Positions 1-5,178 of a stretch of 18,375 bases of DNA are shown here, in pieces. How positions within the stretch are numbered: position 1 is the first letter of the stretch; every line of letters starts with the position of its first letter. A program made the position numbers and the translations under genes. Source of the stretch: JBGPJO01 sp964348535. GTDB lineage: Bacteria > Patescibacteriota > Minisyncoccia > Phycocordibacterales > JAKFXT01. The notes below the pieces were generated by a model that saw only the letters and a program-made list of their open reading frames with translations, did no database searches and was not told the origin of the DNA. Where the stretch lies: NCBI GenBank assembly GCA_964348535.1, contig CAYGDB010000012.1:1-18375 (forward strand). The letters are read 5' to 3'.

Positions 1-380
1 TAGTCGGGCAGTTCAAATTCTGGATATAAAGAAGCTTTTATTGAGAATTCAAAAGAATTTCCGGGCGCCAACTTTGTGACGGAAACTTTGGGTGTTCCTA
101 CGATATCTAGGTTATTGTCTATCAATACCTCTCTCCATGCGTCTTTTACGGCCAATTCTGACGCTTCTTCAAGAATCCCCATTTCTCCCATCTTTTCTAT
201 TATCATTTTCTCTGGCACTTTTCCTTTGCGAAAACCAGGAAGGGTTGTGTTTTCTTTAAGTTGCGCTAAAGCCATTTGCTTGTAAATAGTAAGCTTTTCA
301 TAAGATATTGAAACAGCTATTTCCACTTCCGAATCGGGAAGCTTTTTTATATCCAATTTTTCATATATTTTTGAAGTCAT
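1..380 (-). CDS. tig: Trigger factor, N-terminal part (partial, cut by window edge)
   Basis: Ribosome-associated chaperone and peptidyl-prolyl isomerase that meets nascent chains at the tunnel exit. The 126 visible residues cover the N-terminal ribosome-binding domain. The family signature GFRKGKVP is present at about residues 49-56, in the loop that docks on ribosomal protein uL23. The following helical segment and the strand pattern ending PEFELPD match the end of this domain. The isomerase and C-terminal chaperone domains lie beyond base 1. The ATG at 380-378 is chosen because it gives the expected N-terminal length. There is no Shine-Dalgarno site in front of it. A TATAAT on the minus strand at 424-419 would give a leader of about 30 bases. 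The gene is divergent from the small basic gene at 538. Identification is secure from the motif; only completeness is unknown. Confidence 0.93.
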   Translation of the reverse strand, partial: MTSKIYEKLDIKKLPDSEVEIAVSISYEKLTIYKQMALAQLKENTTLPGFRKGKVPEKMIIEKMGEMGILEEASELAVKDAWREVLIDNNLDIVGTPKVSVTKLAPGNSFEFSIKASLYPEFELPD

Positions 381-418
381 TTTTGGTTAGGGATAAGTGA
401 TAAGGGTTTAGGGTTGAA

Positions 419-424
419 ATTATA
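419..424 (-). promoter_or_regulatory. Probable -10 element of the tig promoter
   Basis: The minus strand reads TATAAT here, about 40 bases before the trigger factor ATG. A weak TTGATG lies 15 bases upstream. The expected start is near 412, leaving an A/C-rich leader of about 32 bases with two CCCTAA copies and no Shine-Dalgarno site. Confidence 0.45.
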
Positions 425-454
425 ACTTATAATGCAAAACATCAAAGGTCAAAT

Positions 455-482
455 TTGAATTTGTTGATTTTCTTGTTACAAT
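455..482 (+). promoter_or_regulatory. Promoter of the small basic protein gene
   Basis: TTGAAT at 455-460 and TACAAT at 477-482 are separated by 16 bases, a good housekeeping-sigma promoter. Transcription would start near 489, giving a leader of about 50 bases that ends in the AAGGAGG site before the ATG at 538. Confidence 0.55.
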
Positions 483-537
483 ACTCATTAGACTGTTAGT
501 TTGAGTCAATTTGTCGCAGAAACCAAGGAGGTTAAAG

Positions 538-732
538 ATGGCGAAGTCAAAGCCGAAAGGTAAATCAAAGAAGACTAAGAAACCTTCAAAAATTTTGATT
601 GAAGGTTTAACAAGAAAGACTATTAAAACCATGGCAGAAGAACATCGCCAAGGTGAGAGGCGGATAATTCAAAAGCTGCGAGATGATAGTCGCATCGACC
701 CGAAGTATCTACGTATTCCATTCACGATTTAG
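538..732 (+). CDS. Small basic protein of unknown function (64 aa)
   Basis: I do not recognise the family. The protein starts with a Lys-rich tail (about residues 3-17, with repeated KSK/KK), followed by a segment that looks helical (about 20-50) and a short C-terminal end (RIDPKYLRIPFTI). The composition suggests nucleic-acid or ribosome binding, which is inference only. The ATG at 538 is preferred over an upstream TTG at 511 because AAGGAGG sits at 525-531, six bases before it. The unit is monocistronic, with its own promoter (455-482) and a strong terminator (754-808). Lysine codons are mostly AAG (8 of 13) and arginine uses CGC/CGG, unlike the AAA-rich neighbours. This may mean a different origin or selection for expression. 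Real gene: likely. Function: unknown. Confidence 0.7.
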   Translation: MAKSKPKGKSKKTKKPSKILIEGLTRKTIKTMAEEHRQGERRIIQKLRDDSRIDPKYLRIPFTI

Positions 733-753
733 TTTGCGTAAGTGAATGATGAG

Positions 754-808
754 CGCTATTAAAATTTTAGGACCATGTCCAAAATTCTGATAGCGTTTTT
801 TATTTTTT
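754..808 (+). terminator. Rho-independent terminator of the small basic protein gene
   Basis: A long hairpin: CGCTAT (754-759) pairs with ATAGCG (790-795). The A/T-rich middle arms pair imperfectly, and GGAC (770-773) pairs with GTCC (777-780) around a CAT loop. A T-rich tract at 796-808 follows. Confidence 0.8.
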
Positions 809-862
809 ACATCTTTTTCATAATTCTTAATTCATTATTCATAATTCATGATTTTCCCAACG

Positions 863-890
863 TTACACGCTACACGTTTTAGGTTACAAT
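863..890 (+). promoter_or_regulatory. Promoter of murI, predicted leaderless
   Basis: TTACAC (863-868), a 16-base spacer and TACAAT (885-890). A start site 7 bases after the -10 falls on base 897, the A of the murI ATG. There is no Shine-Dalgarno site, so the mRNA should be leaderless. Confidence 0.5.
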
Positions 891-896
891 GCGATA

Positions 897-1703
897 ATGA
901 TTGGTGTTTTTGATTCCGGCTATGGCGGTTTGAGTGTCTTTAAAGAGATGGTCAAATCTTTTCCGCAATATTCTTTTATTTATCTTGGTGATAACGCCAG
1001 AGCTCCTTACGGTTCAAGGTCAAAAGACATAGTTACAGAATACACAAAAGAATCTCTTGAATGGTTATTTAAAGAAGGTTCCAAAGTTGTGGTTTTGGCT
1101 TGTAACACCGCAAGCGGGGAGGCTCTGGAGAGTATTTCCCATAATGAATTTCTTCTTAATAAGTTTCCAGACAGAGTTGCGCTTGGAGTTATTGATCCTG
1201 TGACGGATTTTCTTTCAGAGTTTGTTTCAAAATATGAGACCATCGGAGTCATAGGAACGGCTTCAACCATACGTTCTCATAAATATAAAAAATCCCTTAA
1301 TGATATTGGGTTTAACAATGTGATTGAACGCGCCACCCCGCTTCTAGCCCCTTTGGTTGAGACTGGAAAAGTTGAAGGACCTATGGCCGAGCATATTATC
1401 GCGGAGGCCATTTCTCCCTTTACTCGAGACGGTGTCAGTAATGTCATTTTGGGATGCACCCACTATTACTTTTTAAGGGAAACGATAGAAAAACTTTATC
1501 CCCATTTAAAACTTTTTGACGCTTCGGAAGCTTTCCCCCGTTTTTTTGAGAAATTTTTATTGAGTCATCCTTCCCTTGAAAAAAAGCTCGACAGGGGAGA
1601 ATCTTCAAAATTTTACACTACGGACGAGGAAGATGATTTTGCGCGGTTTGTTGAAAAAACTCTGGGACTTTCCGTCTCTCCAAAGAAAATTAAGTTAGGG
1701 TAA
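897..1703 (+). CDS. murI: Glutamate racemase
   Basis: Converts L-glutamate to D-glutamate for the peptidoglycan stem peptide, in the cytoplasm and without cofactor. The 268 residues match the usual family length. The N-terminal IGVFDSGYGGLSV carries the conserved Asp-Ser (D6, S7). The first catalytic cysteine is C69 in VLACNTAS, the second is C187 in LGCTHYYFL with H189 beside it, and PYGS at 37-40 is the usual substrate loop. The ATG at 897 is the only start compatible with the conserved N terminus and sits directly at the predicted transcription start. The gene is followed at once by a bidirectional terminator. Its presence, with the peptidoglycan-binding protein at 14423-17113, argues that the organism makes a peptidoglycan wall. 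Confidence 0.96.
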   Translation: MIGVFDSGYGGLSVFKEMVKSFPQYSFIYLGDNARAPYGSRSKDIVTEYTKESLEWLFKEGSKVVVLACNTASGEALESISHNEFLLNKFPDRVALGVIDPVTDFLSEFVSKYETIGVIGTASTIRSHKYKKSLNDIGFNNVIERATPLLAPLVETGKVEGPMAEHIIAEAISPFTRDGVSNVILGCTHYYFLRETIEKLYPHLKLFDASEAFPRFFEKFLLSHPSLEKKLDRGESSKFYTTDEEDDFARFVEKTLGLSVSPKKIKLG

Positions 1704-1704
1704 A

Positions 1705-1737
1705 ACAAAAACTTCCGCTTTTAGCGGAAGTTTTTGT
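1705..1737. terminator. Bidirectional intrinsic terminator between convergent genes
   Basis: ACTTCCGCT (1711-1719) pairs with AGCGGAAGT (1723-1731) around TTT. A-rich sequence before it and T-rich after let it work for murI on the plus strand and for the gene ending at 1759 on the minus strand. Confidence 0.9.
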
Positions 1738-1758
1738 TAGTTCTTTATTTTTAGTTTT

Positions 1759-2097
1759 TTATAATTGGTTTTCTATATCCTGGAGTTCTTTATCAAGGTC
1801 GTTTAAGTCGGTGGCGTTTAAATCTGCCTCAATATCGCTGATTTCGTCTGAAGGGCTTTGTTGTTCTAGGCTTACAACAGAAGCATCAGGAGCGTTTAGT
1901 ATTTCTTCCGGAGTGACATTCCCGTTTTTTTCATTTAATTGATTACCATAGAAGTAAAAACCGCCGAGCGTAAGAACAAGCACTATGATAATAATTCCAA
2001 TGATAGGCCCTACCGGTTTTTTTTCATTGTTCGTTTTTGGCATTACGTTACCCATTGAGCTTTGGTTGGTTGGATTATTTTCTGTTTGTGGGGGCAT
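1759..2097 (-). CDS. Membrane-anchored protein of unknown function (112 aa)
   Basis: No family recognised. Residues 1-27 are polar and Asn/Gln/Pro-rich. About residues 29-50 form one strongly hydrophobic membrane helix (GPIIGIIIIVLVLTLGGF). The remaining 60 residues are acidic and ordered as a linker (PEEILNAPDAS) followed by an acidic helix (DIEADLNATDLNDLDKELQD). A Lys pair just before the helix suggests that the N terminus stays inside and the acidic tail faces out. The gene follows the exported protein at 2122-2943 by 24 bases on the same strand, and the two are probably co-transcribed and may act together at the cell surface. No Shine-Dalgarno site is seen before the ATG. Confidence 0.75.
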   Translation of the reverse strand: MPPQTENNPTNQSSMGNVMPKTNNEKKPVGPIIGIIIIVLVLTLGGFYFYGNQLNEKNGNVTPEEILNAPDASVVSLEQQSPSDEISDIEADLNATDLNDLDKELQDIENQL

Positions 2098-2121
2098 ATT
2101 TTTATTAGTAATTAATTATTA

Positions 2122-2943
2122 TTAATTAGTGGTCTCTGTTGTTGGGACCGTTTGAGAATCTTTCTTGTCCTTGAGAGCTTTAATCGCTTCAACCAAGGCT
2201 TCATGAGCGTCTTTTACATCTTCTTTGGTATTTTTTATCGCCTCTCGGACTTTTTCAAAAGCGCTTTTTGGATTGTCCGATGTCTTAACGATTTCCACCG
2301 CCGCTCTCAAGTCCGATATGCTTAGTTTTGCTTCTTCTATCGCGGTTTTTGCCAGCAGTATTTTTTCTTTAGCTTCAGCGGTATTTCCTCCGGCGCTTTC
2401 TATTTTTGTTATGCGTAATTCAACACGAACAACCATTTTTTCAATTCGCTCTATTGCGGCATTGAAGCGGTTTATCATTCTTTCAGCGTACGCCCCTATT
2501 ATAGCCATTCTTTGTTCCATCCTCTTTTCTTTAATGATGTTTTTATTTTCTGTTCTAATATTTTTTACATCATCTCTTTTTTCCATCATTCTGTCTTTGA
2601 CAAGGGCTCTTGTCGTAGTGCCTCTTCCCTCTGTGTTTCTTATGTCGCGAATGTCTTCTTTGGCTTCTTTTCTTACACCCCTTATCGCTTCGGTGCTTGA
2701 AGCTCTGGTTTCTTTTATTTCGTTTCTCGAATCTCTAATCTTTTCTCTCAAGTTAGAACGGACCTCCATTCCTCTGGTTTTTATTTGCTCAGTATTGCTT
2801 ACGGTTGAATTTGTTTCGCTTGTTGCCGTTTCTTCGGCTTGAACGTAACTAATCCAGACTGCTCCCAACAAGGTCGCTGTCAAAATTGTCGCTGAAGTTT
2901 TTATTGCAAATTTGTGCTTGCCATCCATTTTTTGTTTTGTCAT
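2122..2943 (-). CDS. Exported, highly charged coiled-coil protein of unknown function (273 aa)
   Basis: Residues 1-36 look like a signal peptide or signal anchor: basic start, hydrophobic stretch ILTATLLGAVWISYV, then QAEE with a possible cleavage after VQA. A Thr/Ser/Asn linker (38-52) leads into a long Lys/Glu/Arg-rich helical region (about 55-160, with repeated REKIRD/KEAKEDIRDIR patterns) and a second helical part with heptad-like Ile/Leu/Val spacing (about 160-255). A short polar tail closes the protein. I see no catalytic motif. Coiled-coil exported proteins of this kind are common hypotheticals in Patescibacteria. The minus strand carries TATAAT at 2993-2988, so the leader would be about 38 bases, without a Shine-Dalgarno site. 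Confidence 0.8.
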   Translation of the reverse strand: MTKQKMDGKHKFAIKTSATILTATLLGAVWISYVQAEETATSETNSTVSNTEQIKTRGMEVRSNLREKIRDSRNEIKETRASSTEAIRGVRKEAKEDIRDIRNTEGRGTTTRALVKDRMMEKRDDVKNIRTENKNIIKEKRMEQRMAIIGAYAERMINRFNAAIERIEKMVVRVELRITKIESAGGNTAEAKEKILLAKTAIEEAKLSISDLRAAVEIVKTSDNPKSAFEKVREAIKNTKEDVKDAHEALVEAIKALKDKKDSQTVPTTETTN

Positions 2944-2987
2944 GCTTTTTAGATTTTAAAATACGGTGATTTACGTATCCTGTTTCT

Positions 2988-2993
2988 ATTATA
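2988..2993 (-). promoter_or_regulatory. Probable -10 element for the exported coiled-coil protein gene
   Basis: Consensus TATAAT on the minus strand with no good -35 at the usual distance. The expected start is near 2981, about 38 bases before the ATG. Confidence 0.4.
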
Positions 2994-3023
2994 CGCTTTA
3001 TAATAAACTTTGTTCGCCCAAAA

Positions 3024-3114
3024 GGAAACTTTGATTGTTGATAACTTTAGAAGCAAAAAAGTTTCCGGTTTCTGGCTTTAAATACGCCAGAAAACGCTCC
3101 CTATCGGGAGTTTT
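3024..3114 (-). terminator. Three tandem hairpins downstream of ppa
   Basis: Read on the minus strand after the ppa stop: CTCCC-GATA-GGGAG (3110-3097) followed by CGTTTT; TTTCTGGC/GCCAGAAA (3093-3086 with 3076-3069); then GGAAACTTT/AAAGTTTCC (3066-3058 with 3032-3024) followed by TTTT. The first and last each resemble a weak intrinsic terminator. The set fills most of the 181-base gap to the next gene and lies upstream of that gene's promoter. Confidence 0.55.
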
Positions 3115-3124
3115 GTGTTAAAGC

Positions 3125-3652
3125 TTAAACTTTACCGAACTTCTCTTGGTATAATTTCTGACTTCTGATGAAAGCGGCCACAGCGGCTTCTTTGTCGCTG
3201 AAACCGTTCACCTTCACTTCTTTATTTTGAAGTTTTTTATAGGTGGAATAAAAATGTTCTATTTCTTTAAGAGTGTGCTTGTTTATATCTTCAAGGTCTA
3301 AAGTTTTTTCCCATCGCGGATCATCAACAGGAACGGCTATGACTTTATCGTCGGCATCTCCGGAATCTATCATATTTAAAAGCGCCACAGGACGAACGCG
3401 TACCAAAATGCCCGGGAGAAGAGGGTGGGTGGTGAGAATTATAACATCAAGCGCGTCTCCATCGTCCCAAAGAGTTTTTGGCACAAAGCCGTAGTCAAAA
3501 GGAAAGTCTTGAGCAGTATGAGAGACGCGGTCTAAGGCTATAAGGCCAGTTTCCTTGTCTATCTCGTATTTATTTTTTGAGCCCTTGTTTATCTCAACTA
3601 TAGTGTTTATAGCGTCGGCCACTCCCGGTTCTATGTCGTGCCAAAGATTCAT
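3125..3652 (-). CDS. ppa: Inorganic pyrophosphatase, soluble family I
   Basis: Hydrolyses pyrophosphate to two phosphates in the cytoplasm, pulling biosynthetic reactions forward. The length of 175 residues is typical of bacterial family I enzymes. The metal-binding signature DGDALD is at 64-69 (D64, D66, D69), with further acidic ligands in DSGDADD (D96, D101). FDYGFVP (52-58) supplies the conserved active-site Tyr, and KYEID (28-32) the conserved Lys-Glu. The gene lies 57 bases after nusA on the same strand but has its own promoter (3661-3688), placed so that the mRNA would have almost no leader. No Shine-Dalgarno site is present. Confidence 0.96.
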   Translation of the reverse strand: MNLWHDIEPGVADAINTIVEINKGSKNKYEIDKETGLIALDRVSHTAQDFPFDYGFVPKTLWDDGDALDVIILTTHPLLPGILVRVRPVALLNMIDSGDADDKVIAVPVDDPRWEKTLDLEDINKHTLKEIEHFYSTYKKLQNKEVKVNGFSDKEAAVAAFIRSQKLYQEKFGKV

Positions 3653-3660
3653 ATGGATAT

Positions 3661-3688
3661 ATTTTAACTGATAACGCCTGACTTGTAA
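3661..3688 (-). promoter_or_regulatory. Promoter of ppa, predicted leaderless
   Basis: On the minus strand TTACAA (3688-3683), a 16-base spacer and TAAAAT (3666-3661). A start 7 bases further on is near 3654, two bases before the ATG at 3652. Confidence 0.5.
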
Positions 3689-3709
3689 CGCGGATATTCC
3701 AACTGTAAT

Positions 3710-4855
3710 TTACAGACTCTCCGTTTCCGACGACCCAACACTTTCGCCTTTTAAGGAAGCAATATCAATCCTCCAGCCCGTAAGCTTGGCCGCCAGTCGG
3801 ACATTTTGGCCACCTTTGCCTATGGCGAGCGACTGCTGGTCTTCTGAAACTTCCACGTGGGCTTGGCGATTTTCTTCATCAAGTGTTACGGACATTACTT
3901 TTGCCGGGGAAAGCGAGTCTTCAATGAATTTTTTTGAATCGACTGACCATTCTATTATGTCAATTTTTTCTCCGGAAAGCTCGCTCATCACTGTTGAAAC
4001 CCGAACTCCTCTTTGTCCCACCAAAGAACCAACAGGATCAATGTGGTTGTCTTTCGAGTAAACGGCAATTTTTGAACGGCTACCCGGCTCTCTTGCTATG
4101 GCTTTTATCTCGACAATTCCGTTTGAGATTTCAGGCGTTTCAAGCTCAAAAAGCTTGGCGAGAAGCTTCGGATGCGATCGTGAAAGTTTTAAGAAAACCC
4201 CGCGGGCATTTTCATCCACCGAATAAAGATATGCCCGGACACGTTCGCCTTGTTTATAGCGTTCCCCCGGGATTTGTTCTTCGTAAGGAAGAATTCCGGT
4301 GGTGCGTCCGAGATCAATGTAAAGATTTCCACGCTCCTGCCTTTGGACTGTCCCTACTATAATTTCACCTTCGCGTTTGCCAAATTCTGAAACGGTTGAC
4401 ACTTTTTCCGCCTCGCGTATTTTTTGAATTATTACCTGCTTGGCGGTCTGGGCGGCAATTCGTCCGAAATCGTCTTTTGGTTCAAGCGGGAAAGTTATTT
4501 CATCATCAACTTCAACACCTTTTTTAATTCTTTTGGCGTCTTCAATTAGAATATGATGCTCAGGATTAAAGCGTATCCTTTCATCTTCCAAGTCTTCTTC
4601 TTTTTCTTCCTCCTCTTCCTTTTCTCCTTCCATTTTAACCCGACTTTCATCAACAACTATTTTTACTTGGCTAAATTCGGCAGAGCCCGCTCCAATATCA
4701 AATTTTGCCCGAACGATCTGGCCTTTTTTGCCGTATTCTTTTTTGTATGCGGTGGCGAGCGCCGCTTCAATCGCTTCTATTATTTTTTCACGCGGGATAC
4801 CCCGCTCTTCTTCGAGCTCTCCGAGGACTGAATTTATTACTTTTAGATCTAACAT
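3710..4855 (-). CDS. nusA: Transcription termination/antitermination protein NusA
   Basis: Binds RNA polymerase and nascent RNA, stimulating pausing, intrinsic termination and antitermination. The 381 residues show the standard order: N-terminal polymerase-binding domain (1-155, starting VINSVLGELEEERGI and IIEAIEAALATAYKKEYG), S1 domain (about 162-228, GEIIVGTVQR to GVFLKLSRS), KH1 (about 230-310, GxxG-type loop VGQRGVRV) and KH2 (about 315-370, IAIGKGGQNVRLA). There is no C-terminal acidic-repeat extension, as in most bacteria outside the proteobacteria. An unusually acidic insert (EGEKEEEEEKEEDLEDE, about 76-92) sits inside the N-terminal domain. No Shine-Dalgarno site precedes the ATG, and a long structured leader lies upstream (4856-5105). 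Confidence 0.97.
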   Translation of the reverse strand: MLDLKVINSVLGELEEERGIPREKIIEAIEAALATAYKKEYGKKGQIVRAKFDIGAGSAEFSQVKIVVDESRVKMEGEKEEEEEKEEDLEDERIRFNPEHHILIEDAKRIKKGVEVDDEITFPLEPKDDFGRIAAQTAKQVIIQKIREAEKVSTVSEFGKREGEIIVGTVQRQERGNLYIDLGRTTGILPYEEQIPGERYKQGERVRAYLYSVDENARGVFLKLSRSHPKLLAKLFELETPEISNGIVEIKAIAREPGSRSKIAVYSKDNHIDPVGSLVGQRGVRVSTVMSELSGEKIDIIEWSVDSKKFIEDSLSPAKVMSVTLDEENRQAHVEVSEDQQSLAIGKGGQNVRLAAKLTGWRIDIASLKGESVGSSETESL

Positions 4856-4866
4856 GTGATTGATTT

Positions 4867-5064
4867 TTAAGGAGTGAGACGACTATAAAAATCATCAATC
4901 CTCCCCGCTTTCACGGATACTGCTTTAATCATTATTTTGTTTTTATTTTTTTGATTAGTCATATTTGCATAATTTTTGGTTTCTGTAAAAGTGGGGAGGG
5001 GTTAAGAAAACTGTAGTCGCCAGGCTCCTTGGTTTTCTAAAAAAAACGTCCGCATAGGCGGACG
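4867..5064 (-). promoter_or_regulatory. Structured leader of nusA: long-range helix over a Shine-Dalgarno-like site
   Basis: This non-coding stretch holds a 17-position inverted repeat: 4900-4916 (CCTCCCCGCTTTCACGG) against 4983-4999 (CTGTAAAAGTGGGGAGG), enclosing 66 bases. In the minus-strand RNA the 3' arm contains GGGGAGG, four bases before an ATG at 4895. That ATG opens a 35-codon frame overlapping the nusA start out of frame (4895-4788). Another short frame, 21 codons from an ATG at 4932 to a stop at 4867, ends just before nusA. Neither short frame is convincing as a protein. A second weak inverted repeat, AGAAAAC/GTTTTCT, flanks 5003-5037. Confidence 0.4.
5039..5064 (-). terminator. Intrinsic terminator inside the nusA leader (candidate attenuator)
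   Basis: On the minus strand CGTCCGC-CTAT-GCGGACG (5064-5047) is a perfect 7-bp GC-rich hairpin followed by at least seven T. On the plus strand it is preceded by A and followed by no T-run, so it acts leftward only. It lies about 40 bases after the predicted start of the nusA promoter at 5139-5112. Confidence 0.75.
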
Positions 5065-5111
5065 AGCAGAGATGACAAACAGAAATAATGAATACCGAAA
5101 CTAACTTCCTT

Positions 5112-5139
5112 ATCCTATCAGGTCGGGTCTTTTTGTCAA
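5112..5139 (-). promoter_or_regulatory. Promoter driving the nusA leader
   Basis: On the minus strand a perfect TTGACA (5139-5134), a 16-base spacer and TAGGAT (5117-5112) preceded by TGA, an extended -10. The predicted start is near 5105. It is back to back with the pilB promoter, and the two use overlapping -35 bases. Confidence 0.65.
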
Positions 5140-5163
5140 TTAGTTTTTTTAGTGTGGTATAAT
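5133..5163 (+). promoter_or_regulatory. Promoter of the type IV pilus operon (extended -10)
   Basis: TGG-TATAAT (5155-5163) is a consensus extended -10. TTGTCA (5133-5138) lies 19 bases upstream, longer than ideal but tolerable with an extended -10. The start would be near 5170, leaving about 9 bases before the pilB ATG at 5179. Confidence 0.65.
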
Positions 5164-5178
5164 TTAAAGACTGATATT

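Noticed and set aside
381..411. Telomere-like CCCTAA copies on the minus strand before tig
   Set aside because: Only two irregular copies in a short leader; chance or simple-sequence drift explains them.
511..537. Upstream TTG start for the small basic protein, adding nine residues
   Set aside because: AAGGAGG at 525-531 is placed correctly for the ATG at 538 and lies inside the longer reading.
2225..2842. Long plus-strand frame of 205 codons opposite the exported coiled-coil gene
   Set aside because: It is a hydrophobic Ser/Leu/Phe-rich mirror of a Lys/Glu-rich gene on the other strand, with no start signals.
4788..4932. Two short frames overlapping the nusA leader, considered as genes
   Set aside because: Peptides of 21 and 35 residues without recognisable composition; only the second has a Shine-Dalgarno-like site. 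Kept as part of the leader finding, not as genes.
4900..5064. A housekeeping structured RNA (RNase P, SRP or 6S RNA) in the gap before pilB
   Set aside because: No conserved RNase P or SRP core motifs are visible, and the structures are better explained as the nusA leader.
5152..5178. GTG start for pilB upstream of the ATG at 5179
   Set aside because: It precedes and overlaps the TGG-TATAAT promoter element, so it would not be transcribed.
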